64,000 nucleotides of DNA, taken from IMG/VR virus record IMGVR_UViG_3300023184_000038, positions 79,666 to 143,665 of that record; one strand, given 5' to 3'. Source of the DNA: a virus. The notes below the pieces were generated by a model. The model did not search any database. It saw only the letters and a program-made list of their open reading frames with translations, and was not told the origin of the DNA. Every line of letters starts with the position of its first letter. The stretch's first letter is position 1. Both the position numbers and the translations under genes were made by a program. Shown here one piece after another: positions 57,614-64,000 of this stretch.

Positions 57614-57931
57614 ATGTACATTACATTAACAAATGCGGCTGCTGCTCACAAAGGGGCTAAAATTGCAATCAACACCAATTTGATAGCAACAATCCATACA
57701 ACAATGGTTGAACGAGAGTCAAATGTATGGGAAGAAATTACTTATATTTTTTGTCCGCCATACGGTACTTGGGAAGTATCAGAATCGCACGACCATGTGG
57801 TGTCAGAATTAAATAAAATGCAAAGCAGTATACCCAATCTTGCTAGTTTAGTGGCAATGACAATTGCACAACCAAAACAACAACCTAGTAATGTTAACAC
57901 AGACGTAAATCGCAATGAACGACAACACTAA
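57614..57931 (+). CDS. Small conserved phage protein, unknown
   Basis: 105 aa. The beginning LTNAAAAHKGAKIAINTNLIATIH and FCPPYGTWEVSES (two separate parts) are familiar from related phages with no role assigned. Overlaps the MazG-like gene by 17 nt. Confidence 0.74.
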   Translation: MYITLTNAAAAHKGAKIAINTNLIATIHTTMVERESNVWEEITYIFCPPYGTWEVSESHDHVVSELNKMQSSIPNLASLVAMTIAQPKQQPSNVNTDVNRNERQH

Positions 57932-58196
57932 AGAAATCTTACTTATTCTACAAGAAGAATGTGCTGAGGTAACTCAAGCAGTTAGTAAATGTTTTAGATT
58001 TGGTATGTATAAAATAAAACCAAATAAACCAATGACCAACATACAAATGTTAGAAGAAGAAGTTGGAGACTTAATGGCCATGGTAGAGTTACTAACAGAT
58101 TTGAATATTGGTATCACCCAAGAAGGAATACATGAGGCTAAAATGAAAAAGTTTGAAAAGTTGAAAACGTGGTCTAACCTAATTATTAATAAATAA
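57915..58196 (+). CDS. MazG-like nucleotide pyrophosphohydrolase
   Basis: 93 aa. EECAEV (ExxE) and EEVGDL (ExxD) are the metal-binding pairs of the all-alpha MazG family. It may clean up non-canonical or stringent-response nucleotides in the infected cell. Short, single-domain form as in other phages. Confidence 0.84.
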   Translation: MNDNTKEILLILQEECAEVTQAVSKCFRFGMYKIKPNKPMTNIQMLEEEVGDLMAMVELLTDLNIGITQEGIHEAKMKKFEKLKTWSNLIINK

Positions 58197-58200
58197 TTGT

Positions 58201-58575
58201 ATGGATATAACTTTTATTGATATATTAATTTTTTGCATTGGCTGGTTTCTAGGATCCAGATGGATGGCATTTAATATTATGTTGTATATTACAACTACTT
58301 GTAAAAAACATAATATTACTATACCCGGTATTACTACTGATAGTTCTTTACCAAAAGTTATCACCACTAATACTATATTACGTACTGAAACAGTAAACGG
58401 AGTATTGTTTTTGTATAATAAAACTACACAGGCTTTTTTATGTCAAGCAAACACCTTAGAAGAAATTGCTAGTTTATATAAAAAATATCATACTGATAAA
58501 CTTGCTGCCGTAATACACAATAATAAAAATATTTGGTTTAAAGACGGTGAGGTGCATGTTGATGAACTCAATTAG
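58201..58575 (+). CDS. Membrane-anchored unknown protein
   Basis: 124 aa. One N-terminal hydrophobic segment (about 3-30), then a soluble alpha/beta part. Starts 4 nt after the MazG-like gene without clear ribosome site. Unknown. Confidence 0.66.
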   Translation: MDITFIDILIFCIGWFLGSRWMAFNIMLYITTTCKKHNITIPGITTDSSLPKVITTNTILRTETVNGVLFLYNKTTQAFLCQANTLEEIASLYKKYHTDKLAAVIHNNKNIWFKDGEVHVDELN

Positions 58576-58795
58576 TCATATGGCATTAACCTTGTCAGAT
58601 AATAAAAAAACTACTAAATTTATTAGTAAAAAAGAGTATAATAGATTTTATAAAGAATACATTTTTGATAAACTTCAGAATATATTATACGGTGCGGCAT
58701 TTTGTAAAAAATTTAATATTCGTAATCCTATACTAAGTATGATACAAGATGAAAAAACCGCAAGACATTGGATAGAAACTAGTTATATTAAATGA
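58562..58795 (+). CDS. Small conserved phage protein, unknown
   Basis: 77 aa from ATG 58562 (GGTGAGG upstream); 58547 and 58580 are possible too. [16 protein letters not shown] and HWIETSYI are of a family shared by many phages. Basic, helical. ATGA overlap with the ferredoxin gene. Confidence 0.68.
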   Translation: MNSISHMALTLSDNKKTTKFISKKEYNRFYKEYIFDKLQNILYGAAFCKKFNIRNPILSMIQDEKTARHWIETSYIK

Positions 58796-59115
58796 CACAT
58801 TTAGTTACTGAACAATGTATTAAGTGCAAGCATACAGATTGCGTTACGGTTTGTCCTGTGGATTGCTTTAAAGAGGGACCGAATTTTTTAGTAATTGATC
58901 CTGATGAATGTATTGATTGCGGAGTGTGTATACCCGAGTGCCCGGTAGATGCTATTGTAACCGATGACGATAAAAATGTAAATGTGCCTTTTTGGTTTGA
59001 ACTTAACAGTAGGTTGAGTAGAAAATGGCCAGTTATAACTAAAGAAAAAGCACCATTGCCTGATGCTGAATTTTGGAAAGATAAACCTAATAAATTAGAA
59101 TTGCTAGAAGAATGA
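58792..59115 (+). CDS. fdxA: 7Fe ferredoxin, FdxA type
   Basis: Electron carrier with one [3Fe-4S] and one [4Fe-4S] cluster. 107 aa, the usual FdxA length. Cysteines at 9, 12, 17, 21, 25, 40, 43, 46 and 50 match the FdxA pattern ([17 protein letters not shown], then [12 protein letters not shown]). The C-terminal extension with FWFELN is also typical. Looks betaproteobacterial. It might give electrons to the phage radical SAM enzymes. A phage FdxA is unusual. Confidence 0.94.
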   Translation: MTHLVTEQCIKCKHTDCVTVCPVDCFKEGPNFLVIDPDECIDCGVCIPECPVDAIVTDDDKNVNVPFWFELNSRLSRKWPVITKEKAPLPDAEFWKDKPNKLELLEE

Positions 59116-59564
59116 AGAATAAATTTATTAAGTATTATATGGATGTTGCACAATTAACAAGCACCTTAAGTTATGCAACTAGATTGCAAGTTGGTGCTGT
59201 AATAGTTAAGGGTCACAAGATACTTGCTACTGGATATAATGGAATGCCTGCAGGATGGGATAATAACTGCGAGGATGAGATTGGGCATGTGCTAGATGAT
59301 GCCAATCACATTGTTGAGATTAGATTAAAAACCAAACAAGAAGTTTTACATGCAGAAAGTAATGCTCTGATGAAGGTTGCTAGTAGTACTGAATCTAGCG
59401 AAAATTCTACTATGTTTTGTACTCATGCACCGTGCATTCACTGTGCTAAATTAATTTATCAAAGCGGCATTAATAGTTTATATTATCGCAATACTTACCG
59501 TGATACTGCAGGACTAGAATTCTTAGAAAAGAGCGGAGTAAGTGTTACCCAGTATTGCACCTAA
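59112..59564 (+). CDS. dCMP deaminase-like zinc deaminase
   Basis: Makes dUMP from dCMP for dTTP synthesis. 150 aa. Zinc motif HAESN (His80, catalytic Glu82) and PCIHC (Cys108, Cys111) are intact, as in phage dCMP deaminases. ATGA overlap with fdxA. A closely related deoxycytidylate or cytidine specificity cannot be excluded. Confidence 0.92.
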   Translation: MKNKFIKYYMDVAQLTSTLSYATRLQVGAVIVKGHKILATGYNGMPAGWDNNCEDEIGHVLDDANHIVEIRLKTKQEVLHAESNALMKVASSTESSENSTMFCTHAPCIHCAKLIYQSGINSLYYRNTYRDTAGLEFLEKSGVSVTQYCT

Positions 59565-59748
59565 ATATTCTGTATTAATTAATTTAAAGTTCGGAGAATT
59601 AACCGGGCTTATTAATTGGTGCCAATTAGAATGCGAAAAAAAGTGGGACTATAGTATAGTAGATATGGCAGGTTCTTTACCAGGTAAATATGAGTTTAAT
59701 TTTACTGATAAAACTGACTACATCAATTTTATTCTTTGGAAAAAATAA
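59542..59748 (+). CDS. Small unknown protein
   Basis: 68 aa, GTG start with GCGGAG upstream, overlapping the deaminase by 23 nt. Trp/Lys-rich C-terminus (FNFTDKTDYINFILWKK). Similar small proteins exist in related phages; unknown function. Convergent with the minus-strand peptidase gene. Confidence 0.68.
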   Translation: MLPSIAPKYSVLINLKFGELTGLINWCQLECEKKWDYSIVDMAGSLPGKYEFNFTDKTDYINFILWKK

Positions 59749-59754
59749 GTTTAA

Positions 59755-60498
59755 TTAACTTATGTTCTTTTGTGAAAGAAGTTCCGCTTCTGGAATTCTT
59801 GTTTTAGTATTTTTACTTCCCAATAATATCACCGTACGCACTCCGTATACAGTATCTAACATCATAACGATACATCCACCGCTTTTATTAATAAATCCAG
59901 TTTTACTAACAATAAAGTGATATCCTTTACCAACCAATGAGTTTGTATTTCTAAAATCAGCCCATTTATTTTTATTGATTAGCCAGCGAATTATATTTTT
60001 ATTGCTGGCTTCAGTAATAATATTATATTTACTAGCAGCAGACACTAGTTTAATCAAGTCCTCAGCAGTACTTACATTAGTCTGTAATAGTCCAGTAGGG
60101 TCACTAAAGACTGTATTACTCATTTGTAATGTTTCCGCTTTAGCATTCATTGCTGCTACACATGCAGAATTACCTCCTGGATAATAATCACATAACATTT
60201 TGGCTGCTGTATTATCAGATTTTACAATGGCTAATTCAATTAATGTTAGTCTTGTTAATTTTTTGTTATAAAGTTTTTTAGGTATAATTTCTGTTAAAGA
60301 TTGATTACTGTCTAATATAATCATTGCTGTCATTAATTTTGTAATACTAGCAATAGACCGTATCTCAGAAGTATTAGTTCCTTCTAGAATTTTTCCCGTT
60401 GCATCTGTGATTGCCCATGCGTGAGCAGTTACCTCAGGTTGAGACACGGCAACTATATGATATAGGGCTAGTAAACTAGCAATAATATATTTCTTCAA
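59755..60498 (-). CDS. Serine D,D-peptidase (penicillin-binding protein, S11 family)
   Basis: 247 aa from TTG 60498; a TTG at 60573 is the alternative and overlaps the upstream gene. Signal peptide-like N-terminus (KKYIIASLLALYHIVAVSQ). All three motifs are present: Ser51-I-T-K54, Ser94-D-N96, K199-T-G201. It should cut or trim peptidoglycan cross-links in the periplasm, like PBP7 or DacA. Belongs to a minus-strand wall/lysis cluster. Start uncertain because there is no ribosome site. Confidence 0.9.
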   Translation of the reverse strand: MKKYIIASLLALYHIVAVSQPEVTAHAWAITDATGKILEGTNTSEIRSIASITKLMTAMIILDSNQSLTEIIPKKLYNKKLTRLTLIELAIVKSDNTAAKMLCDYYPGGNSACVAAMNAKAETLQMSNTVFSDPTGLLQTNVSTAEDLIKLVSAASKYNIITEASNKNIIRWLINKNKWADFRNTNSLVGKGYHFIVSKTGFINKSGGCIVMMLDTVYGVRTVILLGSKNTKTRIPEAELLSQKNIS

Positions 60499-60505
60499 AC
60501 TTATT

Positions 60506-60838
60506 TTATAAAATTTTATAAGAATTCTTATAAGAATTCTTATATGGAACTGTAGTAAACTCGTTCCCACCAAACACTATGCAACTAATAGATTCTTTAA
60601 TATTAGATGCTACTAGAGTCCAAGATGCTACTATCGGATTACTCCACAATGTCATCACTGTATTATCATTTATTTTCCCCATAGCCACTGGGATTTCTTT
60701 GTATTTTTGATTTAATGTCGCAAACACTTCAACTGAAGTATAACACCTTTCATTAATAATTGCTTGTTGTTCGGGGGTTTGTTGCCCAAAAATAGGGAAC
60801 GGAGTGATACTGAGTAGTATAACTAATAGATATTTCAT
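60506..60838 (-). CDS. Small secreted protein, unknown
   Basis: 110 aa with signal peptide (YLLVILLSITPFPIFG). A type I recognise from other phages (MTLWSNPIVASWTLVA segment). C-terminus is a short repeat (YKNSYKNSYK) caused by a 12-bp DNA repeat. Its 3' end abuts the peptidase gene. Confidence 0.72.
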   Translation of the reverse strand: MKYLLVILLSITPFPIFGQQTPEQQAIINERCYTSVEVFATLNQKYKEIPVAMGKINDNTVMTLWSNPIVASWTLVASNIKESISCIVFGGNEFTTVPYKNSYKNSYKIL

Positions 60839-60841
60839 CTA

Positions 60842-60985
60842 TTATTTATCAGGTATGGGTGTTTGTTTAGTTGATACTTTATCTTTGATTTCTTTTAATA
60901 GTTTTTCTACCATTGGACTGGGATGATGCCGGTGATATAATTTTGCAGGTTCTTTTACTTTGGGTTTTCTTTTAAACCAACTCAT
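60842..60985 (-). CDS. 47-aa basic protein, lysis cluster
   Basis: ATG at 60985, stop 60842-60844. MSWFKRKPKVKEPAKLY is strongly basic; PSPMVEKLLKEIKD helical. A common small phage protein type I recall. No membrane segment. GATAAATA overlaps its stop. Confidence 0.62.
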   Translation of the reverse strand: MSWFKRKPKVKEPAKLYHRHHPSPMVEKLLKEIKDKVSTKQTPIPDK

Positions 60986-61022
60986 ATGTTTTTTCCATAC
61001 AAATTTCTTTTTAAATTTCTTT

Positions 61023-61247
61023 TTACCAAGTCATAGCAGTGCTAGATATCTTACGCAATCCAATATTAATTAGACTCATAGCAACCATTTGATATTCTGG
61101 TGGAAGTACAAATCCCCATTTAGCCTGTACCGCAATAAAGAGCCCGGCTACTACATTAGCCCAAAATGTTTTGCTATAATACCATTTTTTACCAGTCATT
61201 TCTCCATCGATAACCTCTACTACTGCCGCATTTATATTTGGTGTCAT
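61023..61247 (-). CDS. Holin-like small membrane protein
   Basis: 74 aa. WYYSKTFWANVVAGLFIAV then PPEYQMVAMSLINIGLRKIS is a pattern of a phage family often placed beside lysis genes. One or two membrane helices (about 25-45 and 52-70). Likely holin or antiholin; unproven. TGATAAATA (61275-61283) lies upstream. Confidence 0.62.
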   Translation of the reverse strand: MTPNINAAVVEVIDGEMTGKKWYYSKTFWANVVAGLFIAVQAKWGFVLPPEYQMVAMSLINIGLRKISSTAMTW

Positions 61248-61273
61248 TTTATATCCTTTTTAAATTATCATTA

Positions 61274-61921
61274 CTATTTATCAATCATTAATTGGTTAAC
61301 GAACTCTAAAAGTAAAGTATGGTGACGGCCTTCATGCCAATGTCCGGACATTTGCTTATAACTATCATACCAAAACTTTTCACTTTCCGGATGGCATCCT
61401 ATTAATCCAATGCGTCCTTGTATAATAGCCATGGGATTACCATTAGCATATGTGGCTACTGTGGTAAATTTTGATGAGTTACCAACTAATGCACAGCCGT
61501 CATTAAAAAACATTTTGTCAGGTTGTCCATTCCATGTAATTGAAATTGCCTTTGTGTGTGGTCTACGGGTATCTGACAGTGGTTGTTTATAATATTGTAC
61601 AGCATCAACTTCATCTAAAATGTTAAAGTAATGACTTCCTGCCCAATATGCGCCCATACATATTCCTAAATATCTGCCGCCATTGTTAACAAAATTTTTA
61701 ATTAAGTGTTTACTATTTTTTAATAGATAGTCGTATGAATCTGAATTTCCAAATCCTCCTGGAAATGCAACCATATCAACTTCATCAAAAAATCCTTTTT
61801 CTAATGTATGCTTAGAAAAGATTTTAAAATTATACTCACTAGACAACGCCTTAATAATACCATTTCCAGATTGTGTACTACACATTGGTTGGTGTACAAA
61901 CAATGCAATTGTCTGTTTCAT
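61274..61921 (-). CDS. Glutamine-amidotransferase-like protein (BPL-N domain type)
   Basis: 215 aa. FPGGFGNSDSYDYLL, then GGRYLGICMGAYWAG (nucleophile-elbow Cys about 97) and GCHPESEKFW (His near the C-terminus) follow the class I glutamine amidotransferase-like fold of the biotin-protein ligase N-terminal domain. The function of this subfamily is not known. Its neighbours are a racemase and peptidase, so a wall-related job is possible. Confidence 0.78.
   Translation of the reverse strand: MKQTIALFVHQPMCSTQSGNGIIKALSSEYNFKIFSKHTLEKGFFDEVDMVAFPGGFGNSDSYDYLLKNSKHLIKNFVNNGGRYLGICMGAYWAGSHYFNILDEVDAVQYYKQPLSDTRRPHTKAISITWNGQPDKMFFNDGCALVGNSSKFTTVATYANGNPMAIIQGRIGLIGCHPESEKFWYDSYKQMSGHWHEGRHHTLLLEFVNQLMIDK
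61275..61283 (-). promoter_or_regulatory. Late-type promoter box TGATAAATA
   Basis: Minus-strand TGATAAATA about 30 nt before the holin-like ATG. It overlaps the stop of the gene at 61274-61921. Confidence 0.45.
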
Positions 61922-61922
61922 G

Positions 61923-62066
61923 TTACCTAGTAAGTAGTTTAAACAATATTAGGTCTCTTGCATCTTCTCTTGCACTTAATGCAACTTCTGCTGCACTTGG
62001 TGTCCAAGCTGAAGCACAAGTTGATGCAAATACTGCAATTACAAATATAAACGATGTTAGTTTCAT
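61923..62066 (-). CDS. 47-aa secreted protein
   Basis: ATG at 62066, stop 61923-61925, one nt from the next start. Signal peptide (KLTSFIFVIAVFASTCASA, cut before W20), then a short amphipathic helix rich in Ala/Arg/Glu. Unknown; could be a periplasmic peptide. Confidence 0.58.
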   Translation of the reverse strand: MKLTSFIFVIAVFASTCASAWTPSAAEVALSAREDARDLILFKLLTR

Positions 62067-62067
62067 G

Positions 62068-62775
62068 TTAGTTTTTCCTTTTAAATTCTCGTATAACAGC
62101 CTTTACTAAACTGTCAATGCTGTTAATGATTGGTGTATCCTGTACTGTATCTTCTTTAATAGACAGTGGTATTTCTGTACAGCCTAATACCACTGATTTT
62201 GCTCCCTTGTCAATAAGACTATGAATAATCGTCATGAACATTGAGTGTGCTTCTGCAATCTGATTGGCTTTGATTAAATCAATTGCGGGCTGTACTTGCG
62301 TATCCATTTGTTCTTTAGTGGGTGTGATACAATCCCACCCTAATTTATTCAGTTGATATTGATACAATCCATATTCAATTGTTGCTTTTGTACCTATAAT
62401 ACCTATTTTATCATTAGTAATTTTTATGTCACGCAATGCGTCAGCCACACTATCAACAATATGAATAATTTTTGCGTTCCAAGCGGCTATTTTTTCCAAA
62501 TGAGAAAACCAAAAATGTGCTGTATTACACGGGATAACAATAGTTGTACATCCTGCTATTTTTAATCCTTGTATCCCTGCCAACAGATAGGGTAGCGGTC
62601 GGTCATCTCCATTCAACATACTTGTACTACGATCCGGAACAGTTGGATCACTCCATAGCACAAACGGGATATGATCTTGATCTTTAGTTGCTGGGGTTTT
62701 TGCAACAAGTCTAGTTACAAATTCGTTGCTAGCCGCTGGTCCCATCCCGCCTAGTATACCAAGTTTTTTAATCAT
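62068..62775 (-). CDS. Aspartate/glutamate racemase family protein
   Basis: 235 aa. Two catalytic cysteines are in place: PCNTAHFW (Cys83) and GCTEIPL (Cys199), with N-terminal GILGGMGPAAS. Fits cofactor-independent amino-acid racemases (aspartate or glutamate). It might supply D-amino acids or disturb wall precursor pools. Next to a D,D-peptidase in a phage, this is notable. Confidence 0.92.
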   Translation of the reverse strand: MIKKLGILGGMGPAASNEFVTRLVAKTPATKDQDHIPFVLWSDPTVPDRSTSMLNGDDRPLPYLLAGIQGLKIAGCTTIVIPCNTAHFWFSHLEKIAAWNAKIIHIVDSVADALRDIKITNDKIGIIGTKATIEYGLYQYQLNKLGWDCITPTKEQMDTQVQPAIDLIKANQIAEAHSMFMTIIHSLIDKGAKSVVLGCTEIPLSIKEDTVQDTPIINSIDSLVKAVIREFKRKN

Positions 62776-62834
62776 ATTAAAATTAATATAATTATTATGA
62801 ATATAATACCGGCGATGACTGCGGGTAATCTCAT
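62772..62834 (-). CDS. 20-aa hydrophobic microprotein
   Basis: ATG 62834, stop overlapping the racemase start by ATGA. MRLPAVIAGIIFIIIILILI is one membrane helix. TAATAAATA lies just before. Too short to be sure. Confidence 0.38.
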   Translation of the reverse strand: MRLPAVIAGIIFIIIILILI

Positions 62835-62842
62835 TATATTTA

Positions 62843-63802
62843 TTATTGTGTACCGCTTGCTGCGGCTAAAAAATATTTAGCCGAACTAAGTGGACCACGT
62901 ACACTAGCAGTTGCAGTATCGGTTGCATATGTTATTCGTTGTACTAATGAAGTACTCGGCCTGCCACCACCAAACCAGCCATCAGTTGTATTACCTGCTG
63001 CGGCTAAATTATAGTTAGTCGCACTAAGTGGACCACGCACTGACGCGGTTGCAGTATCGGTTGCATATGTAATTCGGTTTACGATTGTGGTTTCGCCGCC
63101 AGATGATTTGCCGCCACCAAACCAGCCATCAGTAGTATTACCTGCTGCGGCTAAAACACGTTTACCCTGACTAAGTGGTCCACGTACACTTGCCGTTGCA
63201 GTATCGGTTGCATATGTTATTCGGTCTACTGTTGAAAGGGCGATACCGGCTTCGCCGCCGCCAAACCATCCATAATCACTATTACCTGCTGCGGCTAAAT
63301 ACGATTTACTCGAACTAAGTGGCCCGCGCACACTTGCCGTTGCGGTATCGGTTGCATATGTTATTCGGTCTACTCTTGACACCGCGCCGCCGGGGTAGGC
63401 TCCACCAAACCATCCGTCAGTAGTATTACCTGCTGCGGCTAACCCATATCTAGCTAAACTAAGCGGACCGCGTACACTTGCCGTTGCGGTATCCGTTGCA
63501 TATGTGATTCGGTCTACAGTTGAAAAAGTTAATGGATTGGTAAACCCCGGATTATTAGTATACCCGCCTCCAAACCAACCATCAGTAAAATTACCCGCAG
63601 CGGCTAATTTAGTTCTAGTCCCACTAAGCGGACCACGTACTGTAGCGGTTGCAGTATCGGTTGCGAATGTGATTCGGTCTACGGTTGAGGTATATGGAAA
63701 TTGGCCACCGCCAAACCAAGCCGCAGTGTAGTCTACAGGTGCCTCTGTAAAAGTAAATCCACCTGAAAAAGATAGCCCTGCTGTTAATGTTAATCCTGAC
63801 AT
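62843..63802 (-). CDS. Repeat protein with six propeller/kelch-like units, probable tail or surface protein
   Basis: 319 aa. After about 30 residues, a 40-45-aa unit recurs six times: GWFGGG...VDRITYATDTATASVRGPLS...LAAAGN. This layout suggests a six-bladed beta-propeller or a repetitive fibre. It is Gly/Ala/Thr-rich with few charges, suits a virion surface protein, and follows a TATAAATA late promoter. Host binding is inference. Confidence 0.76.
   Translation of the reverse strand: MSGLTLTAGLSFSGGFTFTEAPVDYTAAWFGGGQFPYTSTVDRITFATDTATATVRGPLSGTRTKLAAAGNFTDGWFGGGYTNNPGFTNPLTFSTVDRITYATDTATASVRGPLSLARYGLAAAGNTTDGWFGGAYPGGAVSRVDRITYATDTATASVRGPLSSSKSYLAAAGNSDYGWFGGGEAGIALSTVDRITYATDTATASVRGPLSQGKRVLAAAGNTTDGWFGGGKSSGGETTIVNRITYATDTATASVRGPLSATNYNLAAAGNTTDGWFGGGRPSTSLVQRITYATDTATASVRGPLSSAKYFLAAASGTQ
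62860..63740 (-). repeat. Six imperfect 120-150-bp repeats in the tail-protein gene
   Basis: Each unit holds near-identical DNA for YATDTATASVRGPLS, separated by more variable loops. Copy number could change by recombination. Confidence 0.85.
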
Positions 63803-63823
63803 AGTATAATCCTTGTTATGTTA

Positions 63824-63831
63824 TATTTATA
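63824..63831 (-). promoter_or_regulatory. T4-type late promoter TATAAATA
   Basis: Exact T4 late consensus on the minus strand, 22-29 nt before the repeat-protein ATG, with AAGG as ribosome site in between. Confidence 0.65.
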
Positions 63832-63857
63832 ATTGCATCTGGCGGACGCAGACAATT

Positions 63858-63998
63858 TTATTTTTTATCAAACAATAAACTTGACGCAACAATTAGTACA
63901 GTCTGTGCTATCTCTATTTGTTCTGGTTGCTCTTTCCAACCTACACTTATTTGTCCTATAAACAAGCCTGGATCTGCTGGTACGCTTATACGACACAT
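63858..63998 (-). CDS. End of an unknown gene, probably continuing past the window
   Basis: The frame runs to the window edge; an ATG at 63998 gives 46 aa (PADPGLFIGQISVGWKEQPE in the middle), but the gene may begin farther out. Unrecognised. Confidence 0.5.
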   Translation of the reverse strand: MCRISVPADPGLFIGQISVGWKEQPEQIEIAQTVLIVASSLLFDKK

Positions 63999-64000
63999 GT

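Noticed and set aside
62860-63740. Regular repeats that could suggest a CRISPR array
   Set aside because: Units are over 100 bp, in frame and encode a repeat protein; no short spacers.
1-64000. tRNA genes
   Set aside because: No GTTCRA-type T-loop with matching acceptor stem was seen by eye. A tRNA scan would be decisive.

Overview
The window is a compact, AT-rich stretch of a large tailed-phage genome (Caudoviricetes, T4-like myovirus type). The phage assignment rests on a T4-style replication set (family B DNA polymerase, gp45-type sliding clamp, RNase H-type 5' exonuclease, ATP-dependent DNA ligase), very tight gene packing with many ATGA/TAATG overlaps, dozens of small unknown genes, GATAAATA/TATAAATA late-type promoter boxes, and a lysis/tail-protein region. 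The DnaK, IbpA-like, ClpX/ClpP/ClpS and FdxA proteins look betaproteobacterial, so an aquatic betaproteobacterium is a reasonable host guess. This is inference; no search was run.

Layout. 1-5.0 kb: polymerase (5' end cut by the window edge), clamp and a DpdA-like DNA transglycosylase. 5.0-14.7 kb: small genes, then a metabolic block with folE, queD and queE (7-deazaguanine synthesis feeding DpdA; queC not in the window) interleaved with two nucleotidyltransferases, two glycosyltransferases, a NagB-like deaminase and a sugar epimerase, plus an Hc1-type histone-like protein. 14.6-20.0 kb, minus strand: three large low-complexity proteins, two or three of which share an MKIN-type N-terminus and recurrent GVAE motifs, probably packaged internal head proteins. 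20.1-25.7 kb: UV endonuclease, ParB-like protein, RNase H and a gene that seems to start at ATC. 25.7-29.1 kb: a run of overlapping small unknown genes. 29.2-38.9 kb: radical SAM protein, lipoproteins, a first array of promoter-gene cassettes, membrane microproteins and DNA ligase.

38.9-51.6 kb: a membrane/coiled-coil protein, two lipoproteins, then a proteostasis block (clpX, dnaK, IbpA-like hsp20, clpS, and clpP further on) mixed with a degenerate metallophosphoesterase, a membrane-anchored EF-hand protein, a packaged-protein candidate and an HExxH peptidase. 51.6-53.7 kb: a second cassette array under near-identical sigma-70 promoters. 53.7-59.7 kb: three tandem MNERI-family paralogues, SWIM zinc protein, BAX-inhibitor-like protein, active metallophosphoesterase, HTH protein, cupin, MazG-like protein, 7Fe ferredoxin and dCMP deaminase. 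59.7-64 kb, minus strand: serine D,D-peptidase, holin-like protein, glutamine-amidotransferase-like protein, Asp/Glu racemase and a six-repeat surface/tail protein.

The most interesting signals are: (1) a stem-loop in the dnaK and hsp20 leaders whose outer helix differs in sequence but keeps pairing around a conserved CCGAU-R-GUCGG apex; (2) the cassette arrays, where a 29-bp promoter is repeated about ten times and its -35 box often supplies the stop codon of the gene before; (3) a complete phage Clp/Hsp70 set; (4) a metallophosphoesterase that has lost nearly all metal ligands beside an intact relative; and (5) an N-terminal tag plus GVAE motifs that look like a head-targeting and processing code.
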